The notes beneath the pieces are model-generated. The model was not told where the DNA came from and made no database searches. It saw nothing but the letters and a program-made list of their open reading frames with translations. DNA of 59,271 bases from Luteitalea sp. (GTDB taxonomy: Bacteria > Acidobacteriota > Vicinamibacteria > Vicinamibacterales > Vicinamibacteraceae), in assembly GCA_009377605.1 (NCBI GenBank), contig WHTT01000039.1, forward strand, positions 1-59,271, given 5' to 3'. Of this stretch, positions 33,502-42,721 are shown piece by piece (position 1 is the stretch's first letter; the number at the start of each line of letters is the position of its first letter). The translations under genes and the position numbers were made by a program.

Positions 33502-36500
33502 TGGGGGCTCGCTGTCGAGCGCGAGGCCTGTAGGCCCCGCGCGACCTGCCGGGTGCGTGGTGTCGAGCGCTCGTGCCACGCGACGGGGCCGCGCGTGCCT
33601 GACCCTTCTCTTCACGTTTGTGCTCCTCGTCTCGGTCGCTCATGCGCACCAGGACGATCGAGACGAGGCGATCGCAGAGCTCGTCGGGAAGCCGATCACG
33701 AGCGTCCGCATCGAGCGTGACGGCGAGGAAGTGGACGAGCCGCAAGTGCGGGCGCTCGTGCTCACAGCGCCGGGACAACCGCTCGCCCTCGATGCCGTTC
33801 GTCAATCCCTGTTCCATCTCGTCCACCTCGGACGCTTCGAGGACGTCCGCATCGCGGCCGAGCCGGACGGCCGCGGCGTGCGGCTGACCTATGTCCTCGT
33901 TCCGATTCGGGCGATCACCACGCTCCGCTTCGCCGGCACACTCGGTCTACCGGAACGGACGCTGCAGAGTGCCATCGTCGATCGTCTCGGCTCGTCTCCG
34001 CCTGCTGGGCGCATGGCAGAAGCAGTCGCGGCGCTGCGGGCCGCCTATGCCGATCACGGCTTCCTCCGGCCATCGATCGACACCGCTGTCCAGGCCACGC
34101 GTGACGAGGATGAGCTCGTGCTCGTCTTCAACATTGATGCAGGCGTACGCGCGCGGGTGGGTGAGATCATCGTCGAGGGCGACCCGCTCGTCCCGGTGCC
34201 GCAATTGCTGCGAGATCTCCGCTTGGGTCGCGGACAGTACGTGGACCGACCAGACGTCGACCAACGGATTGACGACTACACCGCCGAGCTGCGGCGTCGT
34301 CGCTACTACGAAGCAACGATCTCTCTCTTGACAAGTCAAGGGAGCGATCAGTCGACGATTGACGTGTCAATCCAGGTGGCACCGGGGCCGCTCGTCACGT
34401 TGCGCTTTGCCGGGGATCCGCTGCCGGGTGACGCGGAGCGCGATCTGGTGCCACTCGAACGTGAGGGCGCAGCCGACGAGGACTTGCTCGAGGATTCGAA
34501 GCGCCGCATCGAGGAATATCTCCGGAGTCGCGGGTACTGGCGCGCCGAGGTGAGCTACCAACGGACGCGTCGCGGTGACACTCTCGACATCGTCTTCACG
34601 ATACGACGCGGACGTGCGTACGTCACGCGACGCGTGACGTTCGAAGGGGGCGCCATGGTGCCGGAGGCGGAGCTGCGCCCACTCGTCACGCTGCCGGAGG
34701 GAGAGCCCTTCGTCGCCTCGGAGGTCGACCGGGCGACGCGGGCGCTCCTCGCGCAGTATCATCGGCGCGGTCTTGCTGCGGCGGAGGTCGAAGCGCGGGT
34801 CGATGATCTAACGCCGGATAACGCGGCGGCGAACGCGCCGGGCGCAGTGGCCGTTCGCTTCGTCGTGAGCGAAGGGCCGCAGACGATGGTTGGCCGTGTG
34901 GCGATCACCGGCGCGCACGGCCTTTCCGAGGCGGAGCTCCGCAAGGTACTGACGACGAAGGCGGGGGCGCCGCTATCGGTGGCGCGTGCGGGTGCCGACC
35001 GCGACGCGCTCCAACGGCTCTATCTGGATCGCGGCTTTCGGCAGGCGCGGGTCGAGGCGGTGTTCACCCGCGTTCCGACGACGACGGATATCGATGTGAC
35101 CTACCGCCTGGATGAGGGGCCGCAGACCCTGGTCGATCGCATCTTGGTCGTGGGCAACACGCGAACGGACGCCGAGACGATCGTGCGAGAGGTGACGCTC
35201 GAGCCGGGCGGGCCGCTTGGCTTCGCGGACGTCGCGGAGAGTCAGCGGCGGCTGTCGGCGCTGGGCCTGTTTCGTAGCGTCCGCATCACGGACGCAGGGG
35301 ATGTCGGCCGCATGCGCCGGGACGTGATCGTCGCCGTCGAGGAGGCGCCAGCCACAACGGTTGGATACGGCGTCGGTATCGAGGCGGGTGAGCGGCTGCG
35401 GCGAGTGGCCGACACCGATGGCGGTGTCGGCACGCGGCTCGAGTTTGCCGGGCGAGGCTTCTTCGAGATCGGCCGGCGCAACCTCTGGGGCAAGAATCGG
35501 GCGGTGAACCTGTTCATGCGCGCGAGCCTCAGACCGCGGGAAGCGCCGGAGGATCCGGAGCGTGACGGCAGCGGGCTGGCGTTCAATGAGTACCGCGTGG
35601 TGGGCACGTACCGGGAGCCGCGGATGCTCGATCTGGGCGCGGACGTCAATGTGCTGGCTTTTGGGGAGCAGGCGATTCGATCGAGCTTCAACTTCCGACG
35701 CGGTGGCATACGGGTTGATGTGTCCCGGGCGCTGACGCGACGGCTCACCGTCATCGGCCGGTATGGCTTCGGTCGCACGGAGCTGTTCGACGTGCGGGTC
35801 GCGCCGGAGGACCAAATCACGGTCGATCGGTTGTTCCCACAGGTGCGGTTGTCGACGCTGGCCTTTTCGGTGATCAACGACACGCGCAACGATCCCCTCG
35901 ATCCGAGCGCGGGTACCCTCATCAGCATGGATGGCGAGCTCTCCGCGCGCGCAATCGGGTCGGAGGTCGGCTTCGTGAAGGGGTTCTGGCAGGGCTTCGT
36001 CTATCGTCGGATGCCACAGATGGAGCGCACGGTCGTGGCGCTCGGCGCGCGGCTCGGTCTGGCGGAGGGGCTGGCGCGTCCCGTGCCGGTGACCGACGAA
36101 CAGGGCAACGCGATCATCGGCTCGGACGGCACTCCGGTGCAGGAGGAAGTGCGTGATGTCCCGATCAGCGAGCGCTTCTTCGCTGGTGGCGATACCACGG
36201 TGCGCGGCTTCACGCTCGATCGGCTCGGCGCCCCGAACACGCTCGACCGCAACGGTTTTCCGACGGGCGGGAACGCGCTCGTCGTGCTCAATGCGGAGCT
36301 CAGGTTTCCCCTGTGGCGGTCGCTCGGCGGCGTGCTGTTCACCGATGCGGGTAACGTGTTCCGGCGAGCTGCAGAGCTCGCGCTGGACGAGATCCGAGGG
36401 AGCATCGGGTTCGGCCTGCGCTACAGGTCGCCCATCGGTCCCGTGAGGGTCGACTGGGGCTTCAAGCTGGATCGTCAGACATTCGTCAGCGGCGAGCGTG

Positions 36501-36544
36501 AAGACCGCTCCGCGTGGCACGTCAGTATTGGGCAGGCGTTTTGA
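33491..36544 (+). CDS. BamA/TamA-family outer-membrane assembly protein (Omp85)
   Basis: The 1017-residue protein has a signal-like segment (about 36-52; LTLLFTFVLLVSVAHA), then about six POTRA-type repeats (about 65-590; for example RVTFEGGAMVPEAELRPLVTLPEGEPF and RILVVGNTRTDAETIVREVTLEPG) and a 16-strand barrel (about 600-1017) with RFFAGGDTTVRGF and a terminal Phe (HVSIGQAF). More POTRA units than BamA's five suggest a family-specific form. The ATG at 33491 overlaps the tamB stop; a GTG near 33557 just before the signal segment is an alternative, and the first 20 residues look repeat-derived. Confidence 0.9.
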   Translation: MCFDGGSLSSARPVGPARPAGCVVSSARATRRGRACLTLLFTFVLLVSVAHAHQDDRDEAIAELVGKPITSVRIERDGEEVDEPQVRALVLTAPGQPLALDAVRQSLFHLVHLGRFEDVRIAAEPDGRGVRLTYVLVPIRAITTLRFAGTLGLPERTLQSAIVDRLGSSPPAGRMAEAVAALRAAYADHGFLRPSIDTAVQATRDEDELVLVFNIDAGVRARVGEIIVEGDPLVPVPQLLRDLRLGRGQYVDRPDVDQRIDDYTAELRRRRYYEATISLLTSQGSDQSTIDVSIQVAPGPLVTLRFAGDPLPGDAERDLVPLEREGAADEDLLEDSKRRIEEYLRSRGYWRAEVSYQRTRRGDTLDIVFTIRRGRAYVTRRVTFEGGAMVPEAELRPLVTLPEGEPFVASEVDRATRALLAQYHRRGLAAAEVEARVDDLTPDNAAANAPGAVAVRFVVSEGPQTMVGRVAITGAHGLSEAELRKVLTTKAGAPLSVARAGADRDALQRLYLDRGFRQARVEAVFTRVPTTTDIDVTYRLDEGPQTLVDRILVVGNTRTDAETIVREVTLEPGGPLGFADVAESQRRLSALGLFRSVRITDAGDVGRMRRDVIVAVEEAPATTVGYGVGIEAGERLRRVADTDGGVGTRLEFAGRGFFEIGRRNLWGKNRAVNLFMRASLRPREAPEDPERDGSGLAFNEYRVVGTYREPRMLDLGADVNVLAFGEQAIRSSFNFRRGGIRVDVSRALTRRLTVIGRYGFGRTELFDVRVAPEDQITVDRLFPQVRLSTLAFSVINDTRNDPLDPSAGTLISMDGELSARAIGSEVGFVKGFWQGFVYRRMPQMERTVVALGARLGLAEGLARPVPVTDEQGNAIIGSDGTPVQEEVRDVPISERFFAGGDTTVRGFTLDRLGAPNTLDRNGFPTGGNALVVLNAELRFPLWRSLGGVLFTDAGNVFRRAAELALDEIRGSIGFGLRYRSPIGPVRVDWGFKLDRQTFVSGEREDRSAWHVSIGQAF

Positions 36545-36567
36545 GGAAGAACGATGGTGGAAGACAC

Positions 36568-37152
36568 ATGACGCCGGCCCTGACGCGAGCATGCGCCATC
36601 GTCTGTCTAGGCTTCGCCACAGCGAGTGCCACGGTCGGGGTAGTAGAGGCTGGCATGCTGGCCGCTGGAGCACGAACGTCATCGCGCCAGCCGGTCACGA
36701 TTCTCGACCGCCTGTTCGCGACTGTTGCCGGCCACCCGATCGCGCTCTCGGACGTGCGCGCGGCACGGCTGCTGGGCCTGGTGCCGGAGACGGAAGACAC
36801 GGCCGCCGTGGTCGAGCACTTGATTGATCGTGAGCTGATGCGAATCGAGGTGGAGCGTTTCGCCACCGCCGAAACGCCGGCCGAAATCATCGACCAGCGA
36901 CTGGCGGCCGTGCGCCAGCGTCTGTCGCGCCCCAGCGCCTTCGAAGAGGCTGTCCGCTCGACGGGCTTGACGGTCGACCAGCTGCGCGCAGTGATACGCG
37001 ACGAGGTGCGCATCGAGTCGTACCTCGAGCAGCGTTTTGGGGCGACCGCCGCCGATGAGCGATCCGAAGCCATTGACGACTGGGTCGCGAGCCTGCGCCG
37101 ACGAGTAGAAATCAGGAAACAGGGTTCAGGAATCGGGATTCCTGACTCCTGA
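36568..37152 (+). CDS. SurA-N-like periplasmic chaperone-type protein lacking a PPIase domain
   Basis: The 194-residue protein has a signal peptide (MTPALTRACAIVCLGFATASATVGVVEAG) and one helical SurA-N-type domain (about 45-175; LDRLFATVAGHPIALSDVRAARLLGLV, AVVEHLIDRELMRIEVERFA, EAVRSTGLTVDQLRAVIRDEVRIESYLEQRFG). No parvulin domain follows. Downstream of an Omp85 gene it could help client delivery. The last dozen residues (RKQGSGIGIPDS) are encoded by an intergenic repeat tract that has run into the gene, so the native end was probably near VASLRRRVEI. Confidence 0.8.
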   Translation: MTPALTRACAIVCLGFATASATVGVVEAGMLAAGARTSSRQPVTILDRLFATVAGHPIALSDVRAARLLGLVPETEDTAAVVEHLIDRELMRIEVERFATAETPAEIIDQRLAAVRQRLSRPSAFEEAVRSTGLTVDQLRAVIRDEVRIESYLEQRFGATAADERSEAIDDWVASLRRRVEIRKQGSGIGIPDS

Positions 37153-37182
37153 CCCCTGATTCCCGATTCCTGAATCCTGATT
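37111..37182. repeat. inverted word tract overlapping a gene end
   Basis: TTCAGGAATCGGGA (37125-37138) pairs perfectly with TCCCGATTCCTGAA (37161-37174), with further AATCAGG / CCTGATT pairing outside. The left arm is coding and supplies the C-terminus of the SurA-like protein. The right arm ends just before the ATG of the ligase-like gene. Confidence 0.8.
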
Positions 37183-39375
37183 ATGTCTCGGGTCATTGCG
37201 GCCATCGTGCTTGCCTTTCTGGTCGCGTTCCCTGTTCAGGCGGCGCTTCTGACCCCTGCGGTCGCCTGGTGGTTCAAGCTCGCGTGGCTGGGGCTCGTGG
37301 CGATCGGCGTGCTCCGGCCGTCTTGGTCGCCCGCCATCCTCGTTGTCGCGACGCCGCTCTCGCCAATCCTGCCGGTGACCTGGCCTGCGATTCCGGCCGG
37401 TCTCGTGCACCTCACGATCATGAGTCAGGCGCTGCCGTTTCTCGCGCGCGTTGTGATCGGGCGTGTGGCATCGCCACGAGATCCAGTCACGGCGTCATGG
37501 GCACTCGTGGTCATCGTCGCGCTGTCGACGCTCGCGGGACCACACCTGGGCTACCTGCTTGCGGGAGGGTCGCTCGACGCGTGGTGGTTGGAGGTCCAGC
37601 TAAAGGCAGCACGCTACGTCTTCGAGCCGACGCCATCGCTGTCGTTTGGGGGCGTGGTGAGCTGCACGGTGCTGCTCGACGGTCTGCTCGTCGCGGCGAT
37701 GGTGGTGAAGCTCACCACGGCCGAGGCGCGGCGGCCGCTGCTCGCCGCGGCGGCCGTGACGGCGGCCGTTGTCGCAGGTGTAGGTATCGTCCAGTCACAG
37801 ACGCTGGTTGGCTTGAGCCCGCTCTGGCGCTTCTTCGATCCGGGAATCGTCCGTGTCAACGCCACCTACACGGATCCCAACGCCCTCGCCGCGTACTTCG
37901 CCCTGCTCGCGTCGGTCATTGCAGGGCTCGCGGGTGGCACGACCGGCTGGCGCCGCATGCTCTGGCTGGTGATATTCACGACGGTGGTGCTGGCGCTCGT
38001 GATGACGGCCGGCCGCATGGGTCTGCTCGCCGCGATTGCCGGCCTCGCTCTGCTGGTGGTTGGCGCGTTGAGGCGCGATCTCGACCGCGTCGATGCGTTC
38101 GCCGGCGTGCGACGTTATACCAGGCGAGCGGCGACGGCCGCGGCCGTGGCGCTCGGGCTGCTCCTTGGTACGGCGGTTGTCGTGGGCACTACGCTCGACA
38201 TACGGCACGACGAACAGACCTCCTATGTGCGCACCTGGCTCTACACGTTCAATCTGCGCCAACCGGCGGACAACATTGCAAAGGGGCGTTTGGCCATCTG
38301 GGGCATCGTTGGCCGCATGATTGCGGACCACCCTGTGTACGGCGTGGGCCCTGGCCAGTTGTTCGAGCAGTTTCCGCGCTATCTGACCCCAGCCGACAGG
38401 TTCTCGCCCGGCACGACCCTGAGCGCGCACAATACCTTTCTCTCGATTACTGCGGAGCTTGGACCTGCCGGCCTTGCGGCTTGGTTGGTGCTGCTCTTTG
38501 CCGTCTACCGGAGCGCGTTCGATCCGGCGTTGCTCGTCGCACGGACCTCGGCTACGTGGCCGTCGCTGGGCCTGGCGACGGGGTTGGCGGCGTACGGGCT
38601 CACGATGGTCACCGGTGACCGCACTGTGCTGCGCGAGGACGTGGTCATGTTTGCGGCGATGGGTGCGCTCGCCGCGGCCGGCCGCGTCCAGAGCGGCACC
38701 GGTTGGGCGACGCACGGCTGGCGGCGCTCGCTTCGCCGCGTCATGCGCCTCGTCGTGCTCGCCGTGCTGCTGATGACCACCGCTCGGGCAGCGCTCGCGA
38801 GTCGACGTATCGACGTCATGGACGTGGCGTTTGGCCTGTACGGTCTCGAGCGAGATCCTCACGGCGTGCCGTTTCGCTGGACCAGCGGCGCGGCCATGGT
38901 TCCCGTTCGCGCCGACGCGCGCCGAGTCACCATCAGAATACGTAAGCTCGCGCCGATCGCGCAGCGCATTCGAGCGCGCTTCGACGGGCGCCTCCTTCAT
39001 GACTCCGTTGTGACCGCTGATGGATGGCGGTCTCTTCACTACGTTGTTCCACCCTCCGATCTGGGCCGGCCCCACTACTTCCGGATTGAGGTCACACCGA
39101 CCTGGCCACTAGAGCTACAGGCGCGCCCGTTGGGTGTCATGTTGGGGGACGTGGAGGTTCAGAGCTCACGACTCTCACCTCGAACCTCGGACTACGACCG
39201 GCGTTCGGGCCAGTGTGCGGGCAACGTGGAGAGCGCTCAGAAGCGGCGGCAGCACCGCGACAACGGTGAGAGCGGCAATCAGCGCCGTCCGCGGGGCCCG
39301 CGCAATCTCGAACCGGCGGAGCTGGCTGACGCCAGACACGACGGCAATGGCGGCCAGCAGGCAGGTCGCCGGTAG
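37183..39375 (+). CDS. O-antigen ligase family (Wzy_C) membrane protein
   Basis: The 730-residue frame has about 12 membrane helices in the first 535 residues and the Wzy_C landmarks YTDPNALAAYFALL, MTAGRMGLLAA, GRLAIWGIVGRMIADHPVYGVGPGQLFEQFPRY and SAHNTFLSITAELGPAGL (about 330-430, large periplasmic loop). Such proteins ligate or polymerise lipid-linked glycans. A soluble C-terminal beta domain (about 560-655) follows. The last 70 or so residues after VMLGDVEVQ lie antisense to the convergent glycosyltransferase gene and are charged low-complexity; the native stop was probably lost in the repeat at 39154-39188. Confidence 0.85.
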   Translation: MSRVIAAIVLAFLVAFPVQAALLTPAVAWWFKLAWLGLVAIGVLRPSWSPAILVVATPLSPILPVTWPAIPAGLVHLTIMSQALPFLARVVIGRVASPRDPVTASWALVVIVALSTLAGPHLGYLLAGGSLDAWWLEVQLKAARYVFEPTPSLSFGGVVSCTVLLDGLLVAAMVVKLTTAEARRPLLAAAAVTAAVVAGVGIVQSQTLVGLSPLWRFFDPGIVRVNATYTDPNALAAYFALLASVIAGLAGGTTGWRRMLWLVIFTTVVLALVMTAGRMGLLAAIAGLALLVVGALRRDLDRVDAFAGVRRYTRRAATAAAVALGLLLGTAVVVGTTLDIRHDEQTSYVRTWLYTFNLRQPADNIAKGRLAIWGIVGRMIADHPVYGVGPGQLFEQFPRYLTPADRFSPGTTLSAHNTFLSITAELGPAGLAAWLVLLFAVYRSAFDPALLVARTSATWPSLGLATGLAAYGLTMVTGDRTVLREDVVMFAAMGALAAAGRVQSGTGWATHGWRRSLRRVMRLVVLAVLLMTTARAALASRRIDVMDVAFGLYGLERDPHGVPFRWTSGAAMVPVRADARRVTIRIRKLAPIAQRIRARFDGRLLHDSVVTADGWRSLHYVVPPSDLGRPHYFRIEVTPTWPLELQARPLGVMLGDVEVQSSRLSPRTSDYDRRSGQCAGNVESAQKRRQHRDNGESGNQRRPRGPRNLEPAELADARHDGNGGQQAGRR
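39154..39188. repeat. small inverted repeat at the convergent gene junction
   Basis: GAGGTTC (39154-39160) and GAACCTC (39182-39188) flank the stop codon of the minus-strand glycosyltransferase (39177-39175). The words match the tract at 15147-15367. The plus-strand frame reads through without a stop. Confidence 0.55.
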
Positions 39376-40404
39376 CAGCGTCAGCACACGCGCGTCGACT
39401 AGCGACACGCTGCAGCCGGCAAGAACCGCGACAATGGGGAACCCCGTTGCCAAGGTCCAGCGCGTGCGACCGGGGCCCTTCACCGCGCGCACGATGCCGA
39501 GGGCCATGCCGCCAATCATGAGCAGCATGGCCGGCCAGCCCAGCTCGCCGGTGAGGTGCCCGACCGGCACCCACCACGCAGCCGGTGGATCCGTCGCGGC
39601 GCGCTCGGTCGCGCGGCGCGCAACGTCGTTCAAGAACCAGGGCAGGTCGAGCAGGACGAAGGGGCAGCTCGCAACGTAGAGCACGAGTGCGCCGCCCAGT
39701 GCGGCTATGCCGCAGACGCGTCGCGAAGGGACCGCGGTGAGCGTCATCCAGGCCGCCGTCAGCGGTAAGGCGACCGCCAGCGCTGCGACGGGACTCATCG
39801 CCGCGGCGAGCCCAGTCGCGCCGCCCGCCAAAGCAAATGCCCGCCACGTGGGGCGTTCCGCGGCGCGGATCGAGAGCAGGAAGCCGAGGGCCAGCAAGAA
39901 GACCGCCGGCACATCGGGCGTGAGAAAGTGGGACGCGCGCACGTGAGAGGGCATCACCGTCATCAGGCCCGCGCCGAGCAGCGCGTGCCGCGCACCCCAT
40001 CGAAGCCCGATCTGGAACACAATCCAGACCGTTGCCGTGCCGCAGAGGGCAACCGTCAGGCGGCCCCAGAACGCGAGCGCCTCGGGCGTCAGCTCACCGA
40101 CCGACGTGAACGTTCCGCCGGCAACACCAGCCAGGAACCTGGCCACCGCGACGGGAACCAGGAGATACGAGAGCAGCGGCGACGGATCGAGACTGCTCGG
40201 GTGCCAGAGATTGCTCTGGAGCGCGACGATGACGCGTGACAGAACGACGCGCTCGTCGTCGAGAAGCGTGCCGGGTAAGCCATGACCGAGCGACCACAGT
40301 CGCAGGAGCAGCGCGCACAACAACACGAGCGCGAGATTGACCACCGACACGCGCATGTCGCTTGCTTCACGCCATTCACGTTCTTGGGGCACGGCGCCCA
40401 TCAT
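39175..40404 (-). CDS. GT-C fold glycosyltransferase (GT39/PMT-like)
   Basis: The 409-residue protein has about 10-11 membrane helices. The first periplasmic loop carries an acidic pair in GTLLDDERVVL, as expected for the catalytic or metal site of GT-C enzymes such as ArnT and protein mannosyltransferases. Further features are LRWGARHALLGAGLMTVMPSHVRASHFLTPDVPAVFLLALGF (helical core). It would move a sugar from a polyprenyl-phosphate donor to an acceptor at the outer face of the inner membrane. The ATG at 40404 overlaps the protease stop (ATGA); an internal ATG at 40356 is an alternative. Confidence 0.8.
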   Translation of the reverse strand: MMGAVPQEREWREASDMRVSVVNLALVLLCALLLRLWSLGHGLPGTLLDDERVVLSRVIVALQSNLWHPSSLDPSPLLSYLLVPVAVARFLAGVAGGTFTSVGELTPEALAFWGRLTVALCGTATVWIVFQIGLRWGARHALLGAGLMTVMPSHVRASHFLTPDVPAVFLLALGFLLSIRAAERPTWRAFALAGGATGLAAAMSPVAALAVALPLTAAWMTLTAVPSRRVCGIAALGGALVLYVASCPFVLLDLPWFLNDVARRATERAATDPPAAWWVPVGHLTGELGWPAMLLMIGGMALGIVRAVKGPGRTRWTLATGFPIVAVLAGCSVSLVDARVLTLLPATCLLAAIAVVSGVSQLRRFEIARAPRTALIAALTVVAVLPPLLSALHVARTLARTPVVVRGSR

Positions 40405-41219
40405 GCCAGATCCATGACGTGAAAGACTACCTCTACGGTATTGAAGATCGCGTGCGACACGACCGGAGCGACAATGCTCCGGCGCCATAGGTACACGACG
40501 CCCCACAGGAGGCCGAACAACCCTGTCAGCAGCGCGGCGTCATACCCTTGAAGGAGGTGCCCGAGGCCAAAGGCGAGGCTGAAGATAGCCAGGCCGAGCC
40601 GGGCGCCGCCCAGGTGCTGCTCGAAGCGGTGGAGCACGAAGGCTCGCTGGATTTCCTCACGGAGCCCACCGGCGACGATCGCCACCATGGCGAACAGCGC
40701 GGCGCTGCCAGCGGATTCGAGCAGGGCCTCGAACGGGTTCGTGGGGACGTTGTGCAACCGCGGCAGATACCGCTGAACGATCAGCCCCACGATGCCGGCC
40801 ATTCCCAGCAGGACGGGCACGAGGCTGACGCCGAGCAGCGCTTCGCGGAGCGTGCGGCGGTTGCCCAACAGCACGCTCGCGGGTCGTTCGCCGCGGAGTC
40901 GCAGGAACGTCCAGACGAGACCGATCACCAGGGCGGCATCTGCGAGCGACAGGAGAACGACGAAATCGAGGCGAATGGCGCCGCGACCATCGCCAGCCGT
41001 AATGCCAAAGGCGAGGAGCGCGAATGCCAACAACAACTGTGTCGGATAGCCTGAGCACAGCAGCACCTCGCAGAACGACAGCCAGCGATCGCGCGCTGGC
41101 ACGCGCGGTCGCGGAGTCGCTGCTCGGGCCGCGGCCCCGTCGGGCCATTCCGCGGTGTTGGATTGGTCCGGAGGAGGTTCCGCGCGGTTCGGAATCGCGG
41201 GAAAGTTATCGGAAGACAC
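40401..41219 (-). CDS. CPBP-family intramembrane metalloprotease
   Basis: The 272-residue protein has about 8 membrane helices after a 45-residue hydrophilic start. Its three CPBP motifs are visible: GGLREEIQRAF (glutamate pair), LAFGLGHLLQG (His) and APVVSHAIFNTVE (His/Asn). Relatives are glutamate intramembrane proteases such as Rce1, or self-immunity proteins; the substrate is unknown. The start is a GTG without a clear ribosome site. It leads a two-gene operon with the GT-C glycosyltransferase, and diverges from the sigma-54 regulator across a 70-bp gap. Confidence 0.85.
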   Translation of the reverse strand: MSSDNFPAIPNRAEPPPDQSNTAEWPDGAAARAATPRPRVPARDRWLSFCEVLLCSGYPTQLLLAFALLAFGITAGDGRGAIRLDFVVLLSLADAALVIGLVWTFLRLRGERPASVLLGNRRTLREALLGVSLVPVLLGMAGIVGLIVQRYLPRLHNVPTNPFEALLESAGSAALFAMVAIVAGGLREEIQRAFVLHRFEQHLGGARLGLAIFSLAFGLGHLLQGYDAALLTGLFGLLWGVVYLWRRSIVAPVVSHAIFNTVEVVFHVMDLA

Positions 41220-41243
41220 GAGCGGTCACGATGGTTGCGACTC

Positions 41244-41257
41244 TAACACAAGTGTTA
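41244..41257. promoter_or_regulatory. inverted repeat in a divergent promoter region
   Basis: TAACAC-AA-GTGTTA lies in the 70-bp gap between the divergently transcribed protease and regulator genes, 33 bp upstream of the regulator's GTG. It is a candidate operator for both; the binding protein is unknown. Confidence 0.5.
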
Positions 41258-41289
41258 AACTTCAGGTTTACCTACAGGAGGTCTCTGCG

Positions 41290-42720
41290 GTGGGTTCCCA
41301 GGAAACTGAAGGGTTGGCGATGTCGGAGCTGGCAGCAACGACAGGCGGCGGTGGTGAGCGCGTCCTGGTCGTAGAAGATGACCGAGCGGCGCTGACTGGA
41401 CTGACAGAGCTCATCACAGCCTGGGGCTACGTCACCGAGGGTGCGATTGACGGCGAGGAGGCCCTCCACAAGGTGACGACTTTTCGGCCCGGCATCATCG
41501 TCACCGACCTGGTGATGCCCCGCCTCGATGGCCTCGGCCTGTTGCGGGCCTTGCAAGACCAGCTTCGGGACATCAGCGTCATTATCTTGACGGCACAGGG
41601 GACCGTAGAGACCGCCGTGGATTCTATCAAGGACGGCGCCTACGATTACCTCACGAAGCCGGTCGACCCGCAGCGGTTGCAGATTCTGCTGAACAAGGTG
41701 GTCGAGCGGCACCAGACGCTGCGCGAGGTCAAGCAGCTCCGTCGTCAGCTTCGGGATCAGGGCAGCTTCGGCCGCATCGTGGGCAACACGCCGGCGATCC
41801 GCAGGCTGTATCGCGTGATCGAGCAGGCGGCGCCCACGGCCGCTTCCGTGCTCATCTGGGGCGAGTCGGGCACTGGCAAGGAGCTCGTCGCCCAGACCAT
41901 TCATCAGCTGAGCCAGCGCGCGCAGCAGCCATTTGTCGCGATCAACTGCGCGGCGATTCCGGAGACATTGCTCGAGAGTGAGATCTTCGGTCACGAGAAG
42001 GGGGCGTTCACCGGCGCCGTGGACCGGCGCCAAGGCTGCTTCGAGCTCGCGCATCGCGGCACGCTCCTTCTCGACGAGATCGCCGAGATGGTGCCCTCGA
42101 CGCAGGTGAAGCTGCTGCGGGTGTTGCAGGAACGAACCTTTCGGCGTATCGGCGGGCAGCGAGAGCAAGCGGTGGATGTGCGGATCATTGCGGCGACCAA
42201 TACGAACCCGACCGACGCCGTGCAGAAGGGAAAGCTGCGCGAGGATCTGTACTATCGCCTCAATGTGTTCTCAATCGAGCTTCCGTCGCTCCGCGAGCGC
42301 CATGAGGACATCCCGCTTCTGGTGCAGGCGTTTCTCGGAGAGTTCAATACGCGCAATGGGAAGTCCGTTTCTGCGGTGCACCCCGACGCCATGCGCGTGC
42401 TCGAGCGCTATCCGTGGCCGGGAAACATCCGGGAGCTGCGCAATGTGATCGAGCGCGCCGTGATCCTTGCCCCTGGGGAGTTCATCGAGGTCTCTCATCT
42501 TCCGCCGACCATGCTCGAGACGCGCGAGGTGCCGCGCGATGAGACGACGCTGACGTTGCGACCAGGGATGTCGGTCGACGAGGCGGAGACGGAGCTCATC
42601 AAGCTGACGTTGCAGCACACCGGCTTCAACAAGACTCGAGCGGCAGAGACGCTCGGTATCAGCTTGAAGACGCTGCACAACAAGCTGAATCGCTTGAAGG
42701 TGCGTGAGGCGGAGAAGTAG
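41290..42720 (+). CDS. NtrC-family sigma-54-dependent response regulator
   Basis: The 476-residue protein has a receiver domain (about 23-140; ED/D at 29-31, phospho-acceptor D73 in VTDLVMPRLDG, K123), a AAA+ domain (about 160-395; Walker A GESGTGKE 191-198, intact GAFTGA 238-243) and a Fis-type DNA-binding end (LTLQHTGFNKTRAAETLGISLKTLHNKLNRL). GTG at 41290 is chosen because AGGAGG lies 8 nt upstream; an internal ATG at 41320 is an alternative. The kinase gene follows after a repeat tract. Confidence 0.94.
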   Translation: MGSQETEGLAMSELAATTGGGGERVLVVEDDRAALTGLTELITAWGYVTEGAIDGEEALHKVTTFRPGIIVTDLVMPRLDGLGLLRALQDQLRDISVIILTAQGTVETAVDSIKDGAYDYLTKPVDPQRLQILLNKVVERHQTLREVKQLRRQLRDQGSFGRIVGNTPAIRRLYRVIEQAAPTAASVLIWGESGTGKELVAQTIHQLSQRAQQPFVAINCAAIPETLLESEIFGHEKGAFTGAVDRRQGCFELAHRGTLLLDEIAEMVPSTQVKLLRVLQERTFRRIGGQREQAVDVRIIAATNTNPTDAVQKGKLREDLYYRLNVFSIELPSLRERHEDIPLLVQAFLGEFNTRNGKSVSAVHPDAMRVLERYPWPGNIRELRNVIERAVILAPGEFIEVSHLPPTMLETREVPRDETTLTLRPGMSVDEAETELIKLTLQHTGFNKTRAAETLGISLKTLHNKLNRLKVREAEK

Positions 42721-42721
42721 G

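Noticed and set aside
34973-36682. 569-codon open frame antisense to the Omp85 gene
   Set aside because: The plus strand encodes POTRA and barrel motifs ending in Phe; the antisense frame shows no domain.
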